A stretch of 64,000 nucleotides of DNA from positions 84,087 through 148,086 of the forward strand of contig NZ_JAIWPG020000011.1 in assembly GCF_020532665.2 (NCBI RefSeq). Reading direction: 5' to 3'. The notes beneath the pieces are model-generated. The model was given only the letters and a program-made list of their open reading frames with translations. It made no database searches and was not told the origin of the DNA. The DNA is from Lelliottia sp. WAP21 (GTDB taxonomy: Bacteria; Pseudomonadota; Gammaproteobacteria; Enterobacterales; Enterobacteriaceae). Both the position numbers and the translations under genes were made by a program. Of the stretch, positions 9,990 through 20,562 are shown in pieces (position 1 is the stretch's first letter; every line of letters begins with the position of its first letter).

Positions 9990-10358
9990 ATGGATATTGT
10001 ATTTATAGAGCAACTTTCGGTAATCACCACTATTGGTGTTTACGACTGGGAACAGACCATCGAACAGAAATTAGTGTTCGATATCGAAATGGGATGGGAC
10101 AACCGCAAATCGGCAAAAAGCGACGATGTGAACGACTGTCTGAGCTATGCCGATATCAGTGAGACCGTGGTGAATCACGTCGAGGGCCAACGCTTTGCGC
10201 TGGTGGAACGCGTGGCGGAAGAGGTGGCCGAACTGTTACTCAACCGTTTTAACTCACCCTGGGTGCGCATAAAAGTGAGTAAACCGGGCGCAGTGGCGCG
10301 TGCGGCTAACGTTGGCGTCATCATTGAGCGTGGCAATAATCTGAAAGGAAACAATTAA
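9990..10358 (+). CDS. folB: Dihydroneopterin aldolase FolB
   Basis: Converts 7,8-dihydroneopterin to 6-hydroxymethyl-dihydropterin and glycolaldehyde in folate synthesis. The 122 residues match E. coli FolB from [20 protein letters not shown] to GVIIERGNN. The conserved active-site Glu and Lys lie in GVYDWE and [12 protein letters not shown]. The ATG at MDIVF is chosen over the GTG one codon upstream because it matches the family start. It is followed by a terminator and then uppP. Confidence 0.96.
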   Translation: MDIVFIEQLSVITTIGVYDWEQTIEQKLVFDIEMGWDNRKSAKSDDVNDCLSYADISETVVNHVEGQRFALVERVAEEVAELLLNRFNSPWVRIKVSKPGAVARAANVGVIIERGNNLKGNN

Positions 10359-10411
10359 GGTCATAATCGCTAAACCATTTTCGGTTATACCGGTCTTAAA
10401 GCTGTATCTTT

Positions 10412-10446
10412 CACGGTAGCCCTCGGGGACACCGTTTTTTTATATC
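10412..10446 (+). terminator. Terminator between folB and uppP
   Basis: Imperfect hairpin CACGGTAGCCC-tc-GGGGACACCG followed by seven T residues, just before the uppP ribosome binding site. Confidence 0.65.
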
Positions 10447-10463
10447 TTTTTAGGGGTTTATAG

Positions 10464-11285
10464 ATGAGCGATATGCACTCGCTGCTGGTGGCGGCAATAC
10501 TGGGTGTGGTCGAAGGATTGACGGAGTTTTTGCCTGTCTCCAGCACCGGACACATGATCATCGTGGGTCACCTGCTGGGCTTTGAAGGTGAAACGGCAAA
10601 AACGTTTGAAGTGGTTATCCAGCTGGGTTCCATTCTCGCCGTGGTCGTAATGTTCTGGCGACGTTTGTTCAGCCTGATTGGCATTCACTTTGGTCGTCCC
10701 CCTCAGAGAGAGGGTGAGGGCAAAGGGCGTCTGACGCTTATCCACATTCTGCTCGGCATGGTTCCGGCGGTGGTGCTTGGCCTGGTCTTCCATGACATGA
10801 TCAAATCGCTGTTTAACCCGATAAACGTGATGTATGCGCTGGTCGTTGGCGGTGTGCTGCTGATTGCGGCTGAATTATTAAAACCGAAAGAGCCAAAAGC
10901 GCCTGGTCTGGATGATATGACCTATCTGCAGGCGTTTATGATTGGCTGTTTCCAGTGCCTGGCGCTGTGGCCTGGCTTCTCACGTTCAGGGGCCACCATT
11001 TCCGGCGGGATGCTGATGGGCGTGAGCCGCTATGCGGCGTCTGAGTTCTCATTCCTGCTCGCCGTACCGATGATGATGGGTGCAACCGCGCTGGATCTTT
11101 ATAAGAGCTATCACTTCCTGACCGTGGGCGACATTCCGATGTTTGCCGTGGGCTTTGTGACCGCCTTCATTGTGGCGCTGATCGCCATCAAAACCTTCCT
11201 GCAACTGATTAAACGTATCTCGTTTATTCCGTTCGCCATTTATCGCTTTATCGTCGCGGCAGCCGTTTACGTGGTCTTCTTCTGA
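10464..11285 (+). CDS. uppP: Undecaprenyl-diphosphate phosphatase UppP (BacA)
   Basis: Integral membrane phosphatase that regenerates undecaprenyl phosphate for peptidoglycan and other envelope polymers; high dosage gives bacitracin resistance. The 273 residues match E. coli BacA. The active-site motif [14 protein letters not shown] lies near the N-terminus and the second motif [13 protein letters not shown] near residue 172-184. Membrane helices alternate with short loops. It stands alone between folB and the convergent cca. Confidence 0.97.
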   Translation: MSDMHSLLVAAILGVVEGLTEFLPVSSTGHMIIVGHLLGFEGETAKTFEVVIQLGSILAVVVMFWRRLFSLIGIHFGRPPQREGEGKGRLTLIHILLGMVPAVVLGLVFHDMIKSLFNPINVMYALVVGGVLLIAAELLKPKEPKAPGLDDMTYLQAFMIGCFQCLALWPGFSRSGATISGGMLMGVSRYAASEFSFLLAVPMMMGATALDLYKSYHFLTVGDIPMFAVGFVTAFIVALIAIKTFLQLIKRISFIPFAIYRFIVAAAVYVVFF

Positions 11286-11317
11286 AAAAGGGCCCTCAGT
11301 CTTTTGGCTGAGGGCAC
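11284..11317 (-). terminator. Terminator after cca
   Basis: Strong hairpin GCCCTCAG-ccaaaaga-CTGAGGGC followed by CCTTTTTC on the minus strand, overlapping the end of cca. On the plus strand the same stem may also halt uppP transcription, but it lacks a T run in that direction. Confidence 0.75.
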
Positions 11318-12537
11318 CGCTCTTCCTTCCAGTCGGCGACAGCCTGAATCCGGCGTTTTGTTAACTCTTCACGAATCTCCGGCCCGGTAAATCCCGCCTC
11401 AACCACCTCCCGCGTTGGGACCGCTTTCGCCACCTCCCAGGCTTCACGCAGCAAACGGCCCTGCGGGTAATCACAGGCTTCAAAACCCGTGCGTCCGCGC
11501 ACGTCGGCTTCACTGGTGAGAGCGATCTGTACCACGCGATGGGGTTTACGCCACGCGTCGATGTTGTCGAACAATTTCACGATAGTGGCGGGTTTAAGAA
11601 TCGGGAAGGTGTGAATAAGATCGTGAAACTCGGCTACCAGCTTCGCCAGATCGCGAATCTCATTGGGCACGCGCAGGCGCTGGCAAATCTTCTCAACCAG
11701 CTTCACTCCCGCCGGACCATGCCCGTGATGGCGCGGCCACATCGCTTTCGGGGTTAAACCTTTGCCCAGGTCGTGGCACAGCGTGGCGAAACGAACATCC
11801 ACTTCAGGGCTGAGCATGGCGGCCATACTCAAGGTCATCAATGTATGAATACCCGTGTCAATTTCCGGGTGCCACTTCGCAGGGGCGGGGACGCCGAACA
11901 GGGCGTCGATTTCCGGAAACAGCACCTTCAGCGCGCCGCAGTCGCGAAGCACCTGGAAAAAGACCTGAGGATTACGGGTAGTGAGCGCATTTTCCGTCTC
12001 TTTCCAGACGCGTTCAGGAGTGAGGTGTTCAAGCTCTCCGGCATCCGTCATGGCCGTCATCAGCGCCAGCGTTTCATCGGCGATGCGAAAGCTTAAGTGA
12101 GCATAGCGTGCAGCGAAACGCGCCACGCGCAACACGCGCAGAGGATCTTCAGAAAAAGCCGGGGATACGTGGCGCAAAAGACGTTTCTGGAGATCATCCT
12201 GGCCGCCGTAGGCGTCAATGATATTGCCCTCTTCATCCTGCGCCAGGGCATTGATGGTCAGGTCGCGGCGCAATAAATCCTGTTCAAGCGTAACGTCAGG
12301 GGCGGCGTAACAGGTAAAGCCGGTATAACCAAAACCCGCTTTCCGTTCGGTGCGAGCAAGGGCGTACTCTTCCCGGCTTTCAGGGTGAAGGAACACAGGA
12401 AAATCGCGGCCTACCTGCTGGTAGCCCGCGTTGAGCATCTCTTCTGGCGTGGCGCCGACCACAACCCAGTCTTTATCTTTGACCGGCAGACCTAACAACG
12501 CATCACGAACCGCACCACCGACCAGATAACTCTTCAC
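11296..12537 (-). CDS. cca: CCA-adding tRNA nucleotidyltransferase / phosphohydrolase
   Basis: Adds or repairs the 3' CCA of tRNAs without a template. The class II polymerase head has [13 protein letters not shown] and the metal-binding DKDW, then [10 protein letters not shown]; the middle carries [13 protein letters not shown]-terminal HD domain (CHDLGKG, EFHDLIH) gives the phosphohydrolase activity found in gamma-proteobacteria. The start is a GTG (VKSYLVGG), as I recall for E. coli cca, with GGAGAG upstream; this gives 413 residues. ygiM lies upstream on the same strand. Confidence 0.95.
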   Translation of the reverse strand: MKSYLVGGAVRDALLGLPVKDKDWVVVGATPEEMLNAGYQQVGRDFPVFLHPESREEYALARTERKAGFGYTGFTCYAAPDVTLEQDLLRRDLTINALAQDEEGNIIDAYGGQDDLQKRLLRHVSPAFSEDPLRVLRVARFAARYAHLSFRIADETLALMTAMTDAGELEHLTPERVWKETENALTTRNPQVFFQVLRDCGALKVLFPEIDALFGVPAPAKWHPEIDTGIHTLMTLSMAAMLSPEVDVRFATLCHDLGKGLTPKAMWPRHHGHGPAGVKLVEKICQRLRVPNEIRDLAKLVAEFHDLIHTFPILKPATIVKLFDNIDAWRKPHRVVQIALTSEADVRGRTGFEACDYPQGRLLREAWEVAKAVPTREVVEAGFTGPEIREELTKRRIQAVADWKEERCPQPKD

Positions 12538-12598
12538 GCACCACTCTCCCGTTTTCTCTTTTCGCAAGATAATACGTAAGTGTGGCAGAGAAGACGAG

Positions 12599-13219
12599 TT
12601 AGTTCATCCAGCGGTCTTTACGCTTACGGCTTGGAATGAGCATTGGCAGCACCAGACCCAGCACCAGACCGACGCCCAGCACGCCGCCGCCATACATAAA
12701 CCACTGCATGATGATGGTGCGTTGTTTGTCATCGAGCTGGAGATTGGCTGCACTCACCTTTTTCTGCGCGACGATCAGCTCGTTTTTCAACTTCTGATTC
12801 TCGTCTTTCAGGCCGTTGATTACGCTGTCGCTTTGCGCCACTTTCTGCTGCATTTCAGCGGTGCGCTGGTTCCAGGTCGTGTCAATGTTGTTCAGCTTAT
12901 CGGTCAGCGTTTTAACCTGATTTTCCAGATCCGGTACGCGAGTACGCAGGCTCGGCACGTTGCTCAGCTCTTTTAACGGGATCCAGGACGTGCGGCCGGT
13001 ACTGTCGCGTACCTGACCATAATTTGTGTCTGCGTTGGTTTGCAGTAAGACCACTTCCTCGCCGGCATTGACCGTACCCACGAGGCGATAATTGTCTCCA
13101 GGGCCACTACGTACCCAGGTGTTCAGTTCGTCAGAAACGTAACGCTTTTCTTCAGCGTGGACAGTGGTCGCGGCGCTAAAAGCGAGGAAAGTCAGTCCAA
13201 TCAGGCGTAATTTAAGCAT
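12599..13219 (-). CDS. ygiM: SH3-domain membrane protein YgiM
   Basis: Conserved envelope protein of unproven function. It has a signal peptide ending at VHAEE, then a bacterial SH3 domain (about 25-90: [26 protein letters not shown]). A long coiled coil follows (about 95-165, with [17 protein letters not shown] and [15 protein letters not shown]). A C-terminal membrane helix (about 170-195) ends in [10 protein letters not shown]. The SH3 and coiled coil would be periplasmic. The start aligns with the 206-residue E. coli protein; ATGs one and six codons upstream are alternatives. It is upstream of cca and divergent from ygiF. Confidence 0.92.
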   Translation of the reverse strand: MLKLRLIGLTFLAFSAATTVHAEEKRYVSDELNTWVRSGPGDNYRLVGTVNAGEEVVLLQTNADTNYGQVRDSTGRTSWIPLKELSNVPSLRTRVPDLENQVKTLTDKLNNIDTTWNQRTAEMQQKVAQSDSVINGLKDENQKLKNELIVAQKKVSAANLQLDDKQRTIIMQWFMYGGGVLGVGLVLGLVLPMLIPSRKRKDRWMN

Positions 13220-13346
13220 CATAGTCGTTATTTTCATAAAAAGTGGAACGATAGTAGTGGCAACAGTGTCTCCACGCAAAGCATTCGTCAGCAATCGGAA
13301 TCATCTGTGTCACCCTTATTCACATTTACGCCCGTCAAATTGCTCA

Positions 13347-13375
13347 TTGCGTGGCAATTTGGCGCAAAATACTAT
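13347..13375 (+). promoter_or_regulatory. Candidate sigma-70 promoter for ygiF-glnE
   Basis: TTGCGT (-35) and TACTAT (-10) with a 17-bp spacer, about 70 bp before the ygiF start in the gap with divergent ygiM. Confidence 0.5.
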
Positions 13376-13447
13376 GTACTGACAAATAAATGGCGAGGAA
13401 GTTCGCCTTCATTGACGCGCCTGTGACGCAACCATAAGTAGATAACG

Positions 13448-14749
13448 ATGGCTCAAGAGATCGAATTAAAATTTATCGTCGAAAAAGACAGCGTTGATGC
13501 GCTGCGCACCCACCTTCATACGCTGTCCGGTGAACACCATGAGCCGGTGCAGCTGCAGAACATCTATTACGAAACGCCGGATAACTGGCTTCGCAGCCAC
13601 GATATGGGGCTGCGTATTCGCGGTGCGAATGGCCGTTATGAGATGACCATGAAAATTGCCGGTCGTGTCGTGGGCGGCTTGCACCAGCGTCCTGAATACA
13701 ATATCGACCTGGAGAAAGCAGAGCTTGACCTGGCACGCTTCCCGAGTGAAGTGTGGCCCAATGGCGAGCTGCCGGAAGGGTTATCCTCTGCGGTACAACC
13801 GCTGTTCAGCACCGATTTCAGCCGTGAAAGATGGCGGGTGACGGAGGGGCAGAGCAGTATTGAAATCGCGCTCGATCAGGGGGAGGTTAAAGCGGAATCC
13901 GGTCAGGAACCCCTTTGCGAACTCGAGCTTGAACTGCTGGAAGGCAACCCTGAAGACATCCTGAAGCTGGCGCACAAACTGGTGGGCTTGTCATGTCTGC
14001 GCCAGGGAAGCCTGAGCAAGGCTGCACGCGGCTATCACCTCGCGGCGGGCAATGCGCCGCGCGTCGTGAAGCCCACCACAATCCTGAAAGTGGCGCCGAA
14101 AGCCAGCGTCGAGCAAGGGCTGGAAGCTGCCCTGGAGCTGGCCCTGAGCCAGTGGCAGTATCACGAAGAGCTGTGGGTGCGCGGCGTGAAAGAGGCGAAA
14201 GCCCACGTGCAGGCCGCCCTCGGGTTGGTGCGTAACGCGCTGGTCGTTTTTGGCGGCATTGTTCCACGTAAAGCGAGCACTCACTTACGTGATCTGCTCA
14301 CGCAAACCGACGCGCTGATGGCGACGGATGTTTCTGCTGAAACGGCGGTCTACAGCCCGCAAACGGCGGCGGCAAAACTGGCATTAACGGAGTTTCTGGT
14401 GACCCGTGGCTGGCAGCGTTTCCTGGATGAGAAAGCGCAGAAGAAAATTGCCGAGTCGTTTAAGCGATTCGCCGATACGCATATGTCCCGTAGCGCCGCA
14501 GATTTAAAAACCGTTTTTGCCCAGCCGCTGGGGGATCACTATGCCGACCAGTTGATTCGCCTGACGCGCAATATTGACAGCATTTTGCTGCTGGCAAGCG
14601 CTTACGACGGCGTGAAAGCGCAGTTCTGGCTGGAGAACTGGCAAGGTCTTCGCCACGCAATCGAAACGCGTCAGCGCATTGAAATTGAACACTTCCGTAA
14701 TGAGGCTATTTCGCAGGAGCCTTTCTGGCTGCACAGCGGAAAACGTTAA
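13448..14749 (+). CDS. ygiF: Inorganic triphosphatase YgiF (CYTH-CHAD)
   Basis: Hydrolyses inorganic tripolyphosphate. The N-terminal CYTH tunnel domain (about 1-200) starts with the signature EIELKF and includes [17 protein letters not shown] and [13 protein letters not shown]. The C-terminal CHAD domain (about 220-430) is a helical, His- and Arg-rich bundle thought to bind polyphosphate ([33 protein letters not shown]). Its 433 residues are the E. coli length. It lies 20 bp upstream of glnE, so the two are probably cotranscribed. Confidence 0.95.
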   Translation: MAQEIELKFIVEKDSVDALRTHLHTLSGEHHEPVQLQNIYYETPDNWLRSHDMGLRIRGANGRYEMTMKIAGRVVGGLHQRPEYNIDLEKAELDLARFPSEVWPNGELPEGLSSAVQPLFSTDFSRERWRVTEGQSSIEIALDQGEVKAESGQEPLCELELELLEGNPEDILKLAHKLVGLSCLRQGSLSKAARGYHLAAGNAPRVVKPTTILKVAPKASVEQGLEAALELALSQWQYHEELWVRGVKEAKAHVQAALGLVRNALVVFGGIVPRKASTHLRDLLTQTDALMATDVSAETAVYSPQTAAAKLALTEFLVTRGWQRFLDEKAQKKIAESFKRFADTHMSRSAADLKTVFAQPLGDHYADQLIRLTRNIDSILLLASAYDGVKAQFWLENWQGLRHAIETRQRIEIEHFRNEAISQEPFWLHSGKR

Positions 14750-14769
14750 CTCAGGCGAGGAACTCCAGG

Positions 14770-17625
14770 ATGCCGCTTTCTTCACCGTTACAGCAACACT
14801 GGCAGACGGTTTATGAACGTCTGCCCGAATCGTTATCTGCCGCTTCGCTTAGCGAGCAGGCGCAGCAAGTGCTTACATTTAGCGATTTTGTGCAGGAGAG
14901 TATCGCCGCTAACCCCGACTGGCTGGCTGAGCTTGAATCCGCGCCACCGCAGGCGGACGAGTGGCAACAGTACGGGCAATGGCTACACGAGGCGCTGTCG
15001 GGCGTTACCGACGAGCCTGCCTTAATGCGCGTACTACGCCAGTTCCGCCGCCGCGTGATGGTGCGAATTGCCTGGGCACAGTCGCTGGAGTTAGTCAGTG
15101 AAGAGAGCACATTACAGCAGTTGAGTTGCCTTGCGGAAACGCTGATCGTGGCCGCGCGCGACTGGTTATACGATGCCTGCTGCAAGGAGTGGGGCACCCC
15201 GTGCAGTGAGGAGGGCGCGCCCCAGCCGCTGATGATTTTAGGCATGGGCAAACTGGGCGGCGGCGAGCTGAATTTCTCTTCGGATATCGATCTGATTTTC
15301 GCCTGGCCGGAAAAAGGCTCAACGCGCGGGGGACGCCGCGAGCTGGATAACGCGCAGTTCTTTACGCGTCTCGGGCAGCGTCTGATAAAAGCGCTCGATC
15401 AGCCGACGCAGGACGGCTTTGTCTATCGGGTGGACATGCGTTTACGTCCCTTTGGCGACAGCGGCCCGCTGGTGCTGAGCTATGCCGCCCTGGAAGATTA
15501 TTACCAGGAGCAAGGGCGCGACTGGGAACGCTATGCCATGGTGAAAGCGCGGATCATGGGCGATAAACAGGATCTGTACGCCAATGAGCTTCGTGCCATG
15601 CTGCGCCCGTTTGTTTTTCGTCGCTATATCGACTTCAGCGTGATCCAGTCGCTGCGTAATATGAAAGGGATGATTGCCCGTGAAGTGCGGCGACGCGGGT
15701 TAAAAGACAACATTAAACTGGGTGCGGGCGGCATCCGCGAAATTGAATTTATCGTGCAGGTGTTTCAGCTGATTCGTGGGGGGCGTGAACCCTCGCTGCA
15801 ATCCCGTTCTCTGTTACCGACCCTGACCGCCATCGATCAGCTTCATTTGCTGCCGCAAGGCGATGCGCAAACCTTGCATGACGCGTATCTTTTCCTGCGC
15901 CGTCTGGAAAACCTGCTGCAGAGCATTAACGACGAACAAACCCAGACCTTACCGGCAGACGAGTTAAACCGTGCGCGTCTGGCCTGGGGAATGCGCGCGG
16001 ACGACTGGGCAGCACTCACCGCACAGCTGGAAGATCACATGGCGGGCGTACGGCGTATTTTTAACGATCTGATTGGCGACGATGAGGGCGAATCGCCGGA
16101 AGATGCGCTGTCGGAACACTGGCGCGAACTGTGGCAGGATGCGTTGCAGGAAAATGATACGACGCCGGTCCTGGCGCATCTGAGCGATGACGATCGTCAT
16201 CGCGTGGTGGCCCTGATCGCGGATTTCCGTCTGGAAATCAACAAGCGCGCCATCGGCCCGCGCGGCCGTCAGGTGCTGGATCAGTTAATGCCGCACCTGT
16301 TAAGCGACGTCTGTTCCCGTGCCGATGCCCCCGTACCGCTGTCACGCCTGACGCCGCTTTTATCGGGCATTATGACCCGTACCACCTATCTTGAGCTGTT
16401 AAGCGAGTTTCCCGGTGCGCTGAAACACCTGATCACGCTTTGCGCCGCCTCACCGATGGTGGCGAATAAACTGGCGCGTTATCCTCTGCTGCTGGATGAA
16501 CTGCTCGATCCCAATACGCTCTATCAGCCCACCGCTACCGATGCCTATCGGGATGAGCTTCGCCAGTATTTGCTGCGCGTGCCGGAAGAGGATGAAGAGC
16601 AACAGCTCGAAGCGTTGCGACAGTTTAAACAGGCGCAAATGCTGCGCGTCGCCGCTGCCGACATCGCGGGTACGCTACCGGTGATGAAAGTGAGCGATCA
16701 TCTCACCTGGCTTGCCGAGGCCATTATCGACGCTGTCGTCCATCAGGCATGGGGACAGATGGTGGCGCGCTATGGGCAGCCGAAGCACCTGGCGGATCGC
16801 GAAGGACGCGGTTTTGCCGTGGTCGGCTACGGCAAACTGGGCGGCTGGGAGCTGGGATACAGTTCCGATCTTGACCTGATTTTTCTGCATGACTGCCCGA
16901 TAGACGTCATGACCGATGGTGAACGCGAAATCGATGGACGACAGTTTTACCTGCGTCTGGCGCAGCGCATTATGCATCTGTTCAGTACGCGGACATCGTC
17001 AGGCATTTTGTACGAAGTGGATGCCCGTTTACGCCCGTCCGGTGCGGCGGGAATGCTGGTCACCTCCACGGAGTCGTTCGCCGATTATCAGCAAAACGAA
17101 GCCTGGACGTGGGAACATCAGGCGTTGGTTCGCGCGCGCGTGGTGTATGGCGATCCGCAGCTGAAGCAGCAGTTTGATGCTATCCGTCGCGATGTGCTGA
17201 CCGTCAGGCGTGAGGGCTGCACGCTGCAAACCGAGGTGCGTGAAATGCGCGAAAAAATGCGCGCTCACCTGGGCGGTAAGCACCGCGATCGCTTTGATAT
17301 TAAAGCCGACGAAGGCGGAATTACCGACATTGAGTTCATCACGCAATTTTTAGTGCTCGGGCATGCCCATGATAAGCCGAAGCTGACACGCTGGTCTGAC
17401 AACGTGCGCATCCTCGAACTGTTAGCGCAAAACGACATCATGGACGAGCAGGAAGCGCGGGCGCTAACCCATGCTTACACCACTCTGCGCGATGAGTTAC
17501 ATCATCTGGCGTTACAGGAGCAGCCTGGGCATGTGGCGCTACCGTGCTTTGAAGAGGAACGCGAACGGGTCCGCGCCAGTTGGCAGAAGTGGCTTGTGGA
17601 ACCGTGCGTAACAAAACAAGTGTGA
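14770..17625 (+). CDS. glnE: Glutamine synthetase adenylyltransferase/deadenylase GlnE
   Basis: Bifunctional enzyme that removes or adds AMP on glutamine synthetase in response to PII state and glutamine. Two nucleotidyltransferase domains are visible. The N-terminal deadenylase core (about 155-180) has [20 protein letters not shown] and the C-terminal adenylylation core (about 685-705) has [21 protein letters not shown] linking regulatory region lies between. The 951 residues are close to the E. coli length. It follows ygiF and is 40 bp ahead of hldE, as in E. coli. Confidence 0.97.
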   Translation: MPLSSPLQQHWQTVYERLPESLSAASLSEQAQQVLTFSDFVQESIAANPDWLAELESAPPQADEWQQYGQWLHEALSGVTDEPALMRVLRQFRRRVMVRIAWAQSLELVSEESTLQQLSCLAETLIVAARDWLYDACCKEWGTPCSEEGAPQPLMILGMGKLGGGELNFSSDIDLIFAWPEKGSTRGGRRELDNAQFFTRLGQRLIKALDQPTQDGFVYRVDMRLRPFGDSGPLVLSYAALEDYYQEQGRDWERYAMVKARIMGDKQDLYANELRAMLRPFVFRRYIDFSVIQSLRNMKGMIAREVRRRGLKDNIKLGAGGIREIEFIVQVFQLIRGGREPSLQSRSLLPTLTAIDQLHLLPQGDAQTLHDAYLFLRRLENLLQSINDEQTQTLPADELNRARLAWGMRADDWAALTAQLEDHMAGVRRIFNDLIGDDEGESPEDALSEHWRELWQDALQENDTTPVLAHLSDDDRHRVVALIADFRLEINKRAIGPRGRQVLDQLMPHLLSDVCSRADAPVPLSRLTPLLSGIMTRTTYLELLSEFPGALKHLITLCAASPMVANKLARYPLLLDELLDPNTLYQPTATDAYRDELRQYLLRVPEEDEEQQLEALRQFKQAQMLRVAAADIAGTLPVMKVSDHLTWLAEAIIDAVVHQAWGQMVARYGQPKHLADREGRGFAVVGYGKLGGWELGYSSDLDLIFLHDCPIDVMTDGEREIDGRQFYLRLAQRIMHLFSTRTSSGILYEVDARLRPSGAAGMLVTSTESFADYQQNEAWTWEHQALVRARVVYGDPQLKQQFDAIRRDVLTVRREGCTLQTEVREMREKMRAHLGGKHRDRFDIKADEGGITDIEFITQFLVLGHAHDKPKLTRWSDNVRILELLAQNDIMDEQEARALTHAYTTLRDELHHLALQEQPGHVALPCFEEERERVRASWQKWLVEPCVTKQV

Positions 17626-17665
17626 TATTATCGCGCGCAAATTGTGAATCTTTCTGGAGTCAGGA

Positions 17666-19096
17666 ATGAAAGTAACACTGCCAGAGTTTGAACGTGCTGG
17701 GGTAATGGTTGTCGGTGATGTGATGCTGGATCGCTACTGGTATGGGCCAACCAGCCGTATCTCGCCGGAAGCCCCCGTCCCGGTGGTGAAGGTGGATACC
17801 ATTGAAGAGCGTCCCGGCGGCGCGGCAAACGTGGCGATGAACATTGCTTCACTGGGCGCGCATTCGCGCCTGGTCGGGCTGACCGGCATCGACGATGCGG
17901 CGCGTGCGCTGAGCAAGTCACTGGCGGACGTGAATGTGAAGTGTGACTTTGTCTCTGTTCCGACTCACCCGACCATCACCAAGCTGCGCGTGCTCTCCCG
18001 CAACCAGCAGCTGATCCGCCTCGACTTTGAAGAAGGGTTCGAGGGCGTTGATCCTGAGCCGTTGCATGAGCGCATTAACCAGGCGCTGAGCACCATTGGT
18101 GCGCTGGTGTTGTCCGATTACGCTAAAGGCGCGCTGGCCAGCGTGCAGACGATGATTCAACTGGCGCGTAAGGCTAATGTACCGGTGCTGATCGACCCGA
18201 AAGGAACCGATTTTGAACGCTATCGCGGCGCAACGCTTTTGACGCCAAATCTGTCTGAGTTTGAGGCGGTAGCGGGCAAATGCAAAACCGAAGCGGAACT
18301 GGTCGAACGCGGCATGAAAATCATTGCTGATTTTGAACTGTCTGCGCTGCTGGTCACCCGTTCTGAGCAGGGGATGACTCTTTTACAGCCAGGCAAAGCG
18401 CCGCTGCATATGCCAACCCAGGCGCAGGAAGTGTACGACGTGACCGGTGCGGGTGATACGGTGATCGGCGTACTGGCGGCGACGCTGGCGGCAGGGAACT
18501 CCCTGGAAGAAGCGTGCTACTTCGCCAATGCCGCCGCGGGCGTGGTGGTCGGTAAACTGGGCACCTCAACCGTATCGCCAATCGAGCTGGAAAACGCGGT
18601 GCGGGGTCGTGCGGATACCGGTTTTGGCGTCATGAGTGAGGACGAGCTGAAGGTGGCCGTGGCGGCTGCGCGTAAGCGTGGCGAGAAAGTGGTGATGACC
18701 AATGGCGTGTTCGACATTCTGCACGCGGGTCACGTCTCTTATCTGGCGAATGCCCGTAAGCTGGGCGATCGCCTGATTGTGGCGGTAAACAGCGATGCGT
18801 CGACCAAACGCCTGAAAGGGGAAACGCGTCCGGTGAACCCGCTGGAGCAGCGTATGATCGTGCTCGGCGCACTGGAAGCGGTAGACTGGGTTGTCTCGTT
18901 TGAAGAAGACACGCCGCAGCGCCTGATTGCCGGTATTTTGCCGGATCTGCTGGTGAAAGGCGGCGATTACAAACCGGAGCAAATCGCGGGCAGCGAAGAG
19001 GTCTGGGCCAACGGTGGCGAAGTGATGGTCCTCAACTTTGAGGACGGGTGTTCAACCACCAACATCATTAAGAAGATCCAGAAAGACAGCCAGTAA
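17666..19096 (+). CDS. hldE: Bifunctional heptose kinase/adenylyltransferase HldE
   Basis: Makes ADP-D-glycero-beta-D-manno-heptose for the LPS inner core. The N-terminal ribokinase-like domain (about 1-320) phosphorylates heptose-7-phosphate, with the signature [17 protein letters not shown]. The C-terminal nucleotidyltransferase domain (about 340-476) has [15 protein letters not shown] with the HxGH motif and [12 protein letters not shown]. The 476 residues match the fused E. coli form. An AGGAATG-type ribosome site precedes the ATG. It converges on ubiK; the E. coli genes between them (glgS, yqiJK, fimbriae) are absent here. Confidence 0.97.
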   Translation: MKVTLPEFERAGVMVVGDVMLDRYWYGPTSRISPEAPVPVVKVDTIEERPGGAANVAMNIASLGAHSRLVGLTGIDDAARALSKSLADVNVKCDFVSVPTHPTITKLRVLSRNQQLIRLDFEEGFEGVDPEPLHERINQALSTIGALVLSDYAKGALASVQTMIQLARKANVPVLIDPKGTDFERYRGATLLTPNLSEFEAVAGKCKTEAELVERGMKIIADFELSALLVTRSEQGMTLLQPGKAPLHMPTQAQEVYDVTGAGDTVIGVLAATLAAGNSLEEACYFANAAAGVVVGKLGTSTVSPIELENAVRGRADTGFGVMSEDELKVAVAAARKRGEKVVMTNGVFDILHAGHVSYLANARKLGDRLIVAVNSDASTKRLKGETRPVNPLEQRMIVLGALEAVDWVVSFEEDTPQRLIAGILPDLLVKGGDYKPEQIAGSEEVWANGGEVMVLNFEDGCSTTNIIKKIQKDSQ

Positions 19097-19119
19097 CCCA
19101 TGCGGGCTGGTGCCTTCAC

Positions 19120-19148
19120 CGCAACCCTCTCCCACGCGGAGAGGGAGC
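19120..19148. repeat. Short CCCTCTCCC/GGAGAGGG palindrome after hldE
   Basis: Palindrome CCCTCTCC-cacgc-GGAGAGGG, the same core that is repeated near ftsP and ygiQ. It belongs to a dispersed palindromic repeat family in this window. Confidence 0.55.
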
Positions 19149-19154
19149 AAAACT

Positions 19155-19182
19155 AAAAACGGCAACCGAAGTTGCCGTTTTG
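19155..19182. terminator. Bidirectional terminator between hldE and ubiK
   Basis: Stem ACGGCAAC-cgaa-GTTGCCGT flanked by an A run on the left and TTTT on the right, so it can act for hldE (plus) and ubiK (minus). Confidence 0.85.
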
Positions 19183-19190
19183 CATTGACC

Positions 19191-19487
19191 TTATGCCTGA
19201 TCGTCCACCGGTGGAATGGCCGGGGCGGGCTTCACTTCTTCTGGCGCATGACGATTTTCCAGCTCGGTCAGACGCTGTTCCAGCAACGCGATTTTCTCGC
19301 GTGTGCGCAGCAGAACCTGCGTCTGTACGTCAAACTCTTCACGGCTCACCAGATCCAGACGCGTCAGCTGCGACTGCAAGACCTGGCGGATTTTCTTCTC
19401 GACATCGTCACCAAACTCACGAATTCCTTTCGGCATGGATTCATGGACCTGACGGGCAATTTGTTCAATTTTTTTCGGGTCAATCAT
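19191..19487 (-). CDS. ubiK: Ubiquinone biosynthesis accessory factor UbiK
   Basis: Small coiled-coil protein (formerly yqiC) that with UbiJ supports the aerobic ubiquinone biosynthesis complex. The N-terminal amphipathic part [17 protein letters not shown] is followed by the BMFP-type coiled coil (about 50-80: [21 protein letters not shown]). A Pro-rich tail ends the 98 residues and is more divergent than the rest. It is divergent from the ribB riboswitch and converges on hldE. Confidence 0.94.
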   Translation of the reverse strand: MIDPKKIEQIARQVHESMPKGIREFGDDVEKKIRQVLQSQLTRLDLVSREEFDVQTQVLLRTREKIALLEQRLTELENRHAPEEVKPAPAIPPVDDQA

Positions 19488-19572
19488 TGTCGTTTCCCTT
19501 GATGAAAGGTGTTAGAGACTATTGTAGCGCGTTACGCTCATCCATAAACCAGAATTGTTTGAAGCTTATGCA

Positions 19573-19601
19573 TTGCCCAGAGAAATCAATAGCGTTATAG
19601 T
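19573..19601 (+). promoter_or_regulatory. Sigma-70 promoter for ribB
   Basis: TTGCCC (-35) and TATAGT (-10) with a 17-bp spacer place the start site about 19608, immediately before the FMN aptamer. Confidence 0.65.
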
Positions 19602-19611
19602 TATCTCGCTT

Positions 19612-19760
19612 ATTCTCAGGGCGGGGCGAAATTCCCCACCGGCGGTAAATCAGCCTTGCGCTGAAAGCCCGCGAGCGCTTTGGGTGAAAACTCAAAGGTC
19701 AGCAGATCCGGTGTAATTCCGGGGCCGACGGTTAGAGTCCGGATGGGAGAGAGTAACGAT
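19612..19760 (+). promoter_or_regulatory. FMN riboswitch (RFN element) controlling ribB
   Basis: The leader contains the conserved FMN aptamer blocks in order: TCAGGGCGGGGCGAAATTCC, CCCACCGGCGGTAAAT, AGCCCGCGAGCG, GGTCAGCAGATCCGGTG, TTCCGGGGCCGACGG and AGTCCGGATGGGAGAGAGTA. FMN binding to this element shuts down ribB in E. coli (sroG leader). A terminator-like hairpin follows directly. Confidence 0.95.
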
Positions 19761-19794
19761 CCAGTCGGGCATGGCCCGCTCACGTTATTTTTTT
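19753..19794 (+). terminator. Expression-platform terminator of the ribB riboswitch
   Basis: Outer arms GTAACG / CGTTA enclose an inner stem CGGGC-atg-GCCCG, followed by seven T residues. It overlaps the last bases of the aptamer P1 region, as expected for a ligand-controlled attenuator. About 70 nt of leader remain before the ribB ATG. Confidence 0.7.
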
Positions 19795-19863
19795 GCCGCT
19801 TGTACGGTACTCCTAAGACTGCCCTGATTCTGGTAACCATAATGTTAATGAGGTTTTTTTACC

Positions 19864-20517
19864 ATGAATCAGACGCTACTTTCCTCTTTTGGTACTTCCA
19901 TTGAACGTGTTGAACACGCATTAGATGCGCTGCGCGAAGGCCGCGGTGTGATGGTGCTCGACGATGAAAACCGTGAAAACGAAGGCGACATGATTTTCGC
20001 CGCCGAAAACATGACCGTTGAGCAGATGGCACTGACCATCCGTCACGGTAGCGGCATCGTCTGCTTGTGTATCAACGAAGAACGCCGTAAACAACTCGAC
20101 CTGCCAATGATGGTTGAAAACAACACCAGTGCTTTCGGTACCGGTTTTACCGTGACTATTGAAGCTGCACATGGCGTTACCACCGGTGTTTCTGCCGCCG
20201 ACCGTCTGACGACCGTGCGTGCCGCCATTGCCGATGGCGCAAAACCTTCTGACCTGCATCGTCCAGGCCATGTGTTCCCGCTGCGTGCTCAGGCAGGCGG
20301 CGTGTTAACGCGTGGCGGCCACACCGAAGCCACTATCGATCTGGTGACCCTGGCGGGCTTTAAGCCTGCTGGCGTGCTGTGTGAACTGACTAACGATGAT
20401 GGCACCATGGCGCGTGCGCCGGAGTGCGTCACCTTTGCCCGCTTACACAATATGCCGGTCGTGACCATCGAAGATCTGGTGGAATATCGCCAGGCGCACG
20501 AGCGCAAAGCCAGCTGA
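19864..20517 (+). CDS. ribB: 3,4-dihydroxy-2-butanone 4-phosphate synthase RibB
   Basis: Converts ribulose-5-phosphate to 3,4-dihydroxy-2-butanone-4-phosphate and formate for riboflavin synthesis. The 217 residues are full length. The acidic active-site loop [10 protein letters not shown] and the motifs [31 protein letters not shown] and [10 protein letters not shown] are visible. It is a stand-alone enzyme without a fused RibA domain. It is governed by the upstream FMN riboswitch and followed by a strong terminator. Confidence 0.98.
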   Translation: MNQTLLSSFGTSIERVEHALDALREGRGVMVLDDENRENEGDMIFAAENMTVEQMALTIRHGSGIVCLCINEERRKQLDLPMMVENNTSAFGTGFTVTIEAAHGVTTGVSAADRLTTVRAAIADGAKPSDLHRPGHVFPLRAQAGGVLTRGGHTEATIDLVTLAGFKPAGVLCELTNDDGTMARAPECVTFARLHNMPVVTIEDLVEYRQAHERKAS

Positions 20518-20532
20518 AAAAGCTGATGCGAT

Positions 20533-20560
20533 GAAGCCGGGAGATTCCCGGCTTTTTTGT
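20533..20560 (+). terminator. Terminator after ribB
   Basis: Hairpin AGCCGGGA-ga-TTCCCGGCT followed by TTTTTTG. It ends next to the stop codon of the convergent fimbrial adhesin gene. Confidence 0.85.
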
Positions 20561-20562
20561 TT

